Part shown: positions 33,614 through 34,607 of the stretch, piece by piece
Layout of the letters: every line of letters begins with the position of its first letter
Numbering within the stretch: the first letter of the stretch is position 1
Origin: a virus
DNA: 34,607 bases
Strand: one strand, 5' to 3'
Virus record (IMG/VR): IMGVR_UViG_3300020417_000017
Location: 1 to 34,607 of that record
Notes under the pieces: model-generated
Database searches by the model: none
Told to the model about the DNA's origin: nothing
What the model saw: only the letters and a program-made list of their open reading frames with translations
Translations under genes and position numbers: made by a program

Positions 33614-34607
33614 ATGAGTTGGAGAAAATACTTTAAACCCTACGATACAGCAACTGGTTCGCGTTCAGCGATGGGCAGTATCACACCTACGGTTAACCCA
33701 AATACAGCATCAAATTCCAAATACAATTCATGGTTACCAGAAGTATATGCTGGGCAACCGAACAGGGTTGAACGTTATTATCAATATGACATGATGGACT
33801 TAGATACTGAAATCAATTCAGCACTAGATACTATCGCAGAATTCTGTACACAGATTGACGAGAAAAACAAATCACCTTTTAATGTACACTATAAAGATGA
33901 CCCAACAGACACTGAAGTATCGTTGTTAAGTGACGCACTAAATCAGTGGAACAAAATTAACCAATGGAACAAACGTTGTTTCAAAATGGTTCGTAACACT
34001 TTAAAGTATGGAGATCAAATCTTTGTAAGAGACCCACAAACATACAAATGGTATTGGGTTGATCAGAGTTTTGTAGACAAGATTGTTGTCAATGAAGGTA
34101 AAGGTAAAAAACCTGAAGCTTACTTTATTAGAAACTTAGATCTTAATGTTAAAAATCTTAACTTAACATCAGACTCATATTCAAAATTTAATACACCAAT
34201 GGGATATGCAACTACATCACCAATGCCAATTGGTGGCTTTGGTTCAACTCAAGCAAGAGGTGGATCATTTGCTGGTGGACCACAAACATCAGGACAAGGT
34301 GGTACTTACGGTTCGAGATTTCAAAAAGATGCCACGGTACATCCAATTGATGCATCACACGTCATACATTTAAGTATGACAGAAGGCATGGATAGATTTT
34401 GGCCTTTTGGTATATCAATACTTGAACCAATCTTTAAAACTTTTAAACAAAAAGAATTATTAGAAGATGCTATTATCATTTACAGAGTACAAAGAGCACC
34501 TGAAAGAAGAGTGTTCTATATTGATGTAGGTAATATGCCAACAACTAAAGCAATGGGCTTTATTGAAAGAGTTAAAAACGAAATACACCAAAGAAGAATT
34601 CCAAACC
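33614..34607 (+). CDS. gp20: Portal vertex protein gp20 (C-terminus beyond window)
   Basis: 331 visible residues of about 550 expected. The start MSWRKYFKPY and the segment RYYQYDMMDLDTEINSALDT followed by IAEFCTQID are diagnostic of gp20, as are NTLKYGDQIFVRDP, GMDRFWPFGISILEPIFKTF and IYRVQRAPERRVFYIDVGNM. It forms the dodecameric DNA entry ring of the head, docks terminase and joins the neck. A Gly/Ser/Thr-rich insert near residues 195-236 (GGFGSTQARGGSFAGG...) interrupts the conserved sequence. The start codon is 5 nt after the late promoter, so no Shine-Dalgarno site can be present in the late transcript. Confidence 0.95.
   Translation, partial: MSWRKYFKPYDTATGSRSAMGSITPTVNPNTASNSKYNSWLPEVYAGQPNRVERYYQYDMMDLDTEINSALDTIAEFCTQIDEKNKSPFNVHYKDDPTDTEVSLLSDALNQWNKINQWNKRCFKMVRNTLKYGDQIFVRDPQTYKWYWVDQSFVDKIVVNEGKGKKPEAYFIRNLDLNVKNLNLTSDSYSKFNTPMGYATTSPMPIGGFGSTQARGGSFAGGPQTSGQGGTYGSRFQKDATVHPIDASHVIHLSMTEGMDRFWPFGISILEPIFKTFKQKELLEDAIIIYRVQRAPERRVFYIDVGNMPTTKAMGFIERVKNEIHQRRIPN

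Noticed and set aside
1-34607. tRNA genes, insertion sequences, integrase or attachment sites
   Set aside because: No cloverleaf with a T-arm motif, transposase, inverted-repeat ends or integrase sequence was seen in any region.

Overview
The window reads as part of the genome of a marine T4-like myovirus (tailed dsDNA phage). Recognisable T4-type proteins are gp6, gp25, gp5, gp53, gp48-like, gp55, gp47, gp46, gp26 and gp20. The DNA is AT-rich and there are T4-type late promoters (TATAAATA). Large gp6 and giant baseplate-associated proteins, a ClpP-like protease, a phage radical SAM enzyme and 2OG-Fe oxygenase-like proteins resemble phages of SAR11 and picocyanobacteria. No photosynthesis gene, tRNA, integrase, insertion sequence or CRISPR array is visible. 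The host assignment (SAR11-like or another low-GC marine bacterium) is inference.

Layout. 1-11235 (minus strand) is a late operon: gp25, gp6, then a giant structural protein that runs off the left edge, joined by TAATG overlaps. At 11252-11329 two late promoters point apart; the right one serves a ClpP-like protease and a small unknown gene. At 12256-12716 a strong sigma70-type promoter, a consensus AGGAGG site and a hairpin terminator enclose one small basic unknown protein. 12725-18112 (minus) is a second baseplate operon: gp48-like tube cap, gp53, a 965-residue structural protein and gp5. 18173-21925 (plus) holds regulation and recombination genes: late sigma factor gp55, then the Mre11/Rad50-like pair gp47/gp46. 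21935-24964 (plus) is accessory: a lipoprotein, a structured leader with two small genes, two paralogous Asp/Asn-hydroxylase-like oxygenases and a ferritin/Dps-like protein. 24968-29421 (minus) holds an uncharacterised two-part protein, a PD-(D/E)XK nuclease, a roughly 480-nt non-coding region with many hairpins and its own promoter, a possible methyltransferase and a radical SAM protein. 29439-30172 (plus) has three small early genes. 30169-31241 (minus) is gp26 with a probable -1 frameshift extension. 31282-34607 (plus) is the putative tape measure and the start of portal gp20.

How it fits together. Early genes, including gp55, carry TTGACN-17 bp-TATNNT promoters. gp55 then directs host RNA polymerase to TATAAATA promoters in front of the tail, baseplate and portal genes. 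gp46/47 process DNA ends for recombination-dependent replication.

Most notable observations: (1) three late genes start exactly 5 nt after TATAAATA, and two early genes start 6-7 nt after their -10 box, which predicts leaderless mRNAs; (2) a T TTT TTC slippery heptamer at the end of gp26 opens a 76-codon -1 extension, like lambda gpG/gpGT; (3) the non-coding region 26761-27238; (4) a cupredoxin-like copper-site signature inside the giant virion protein; (5) a 13-bp hairpin that buries the start codon of an oxygenase gene.
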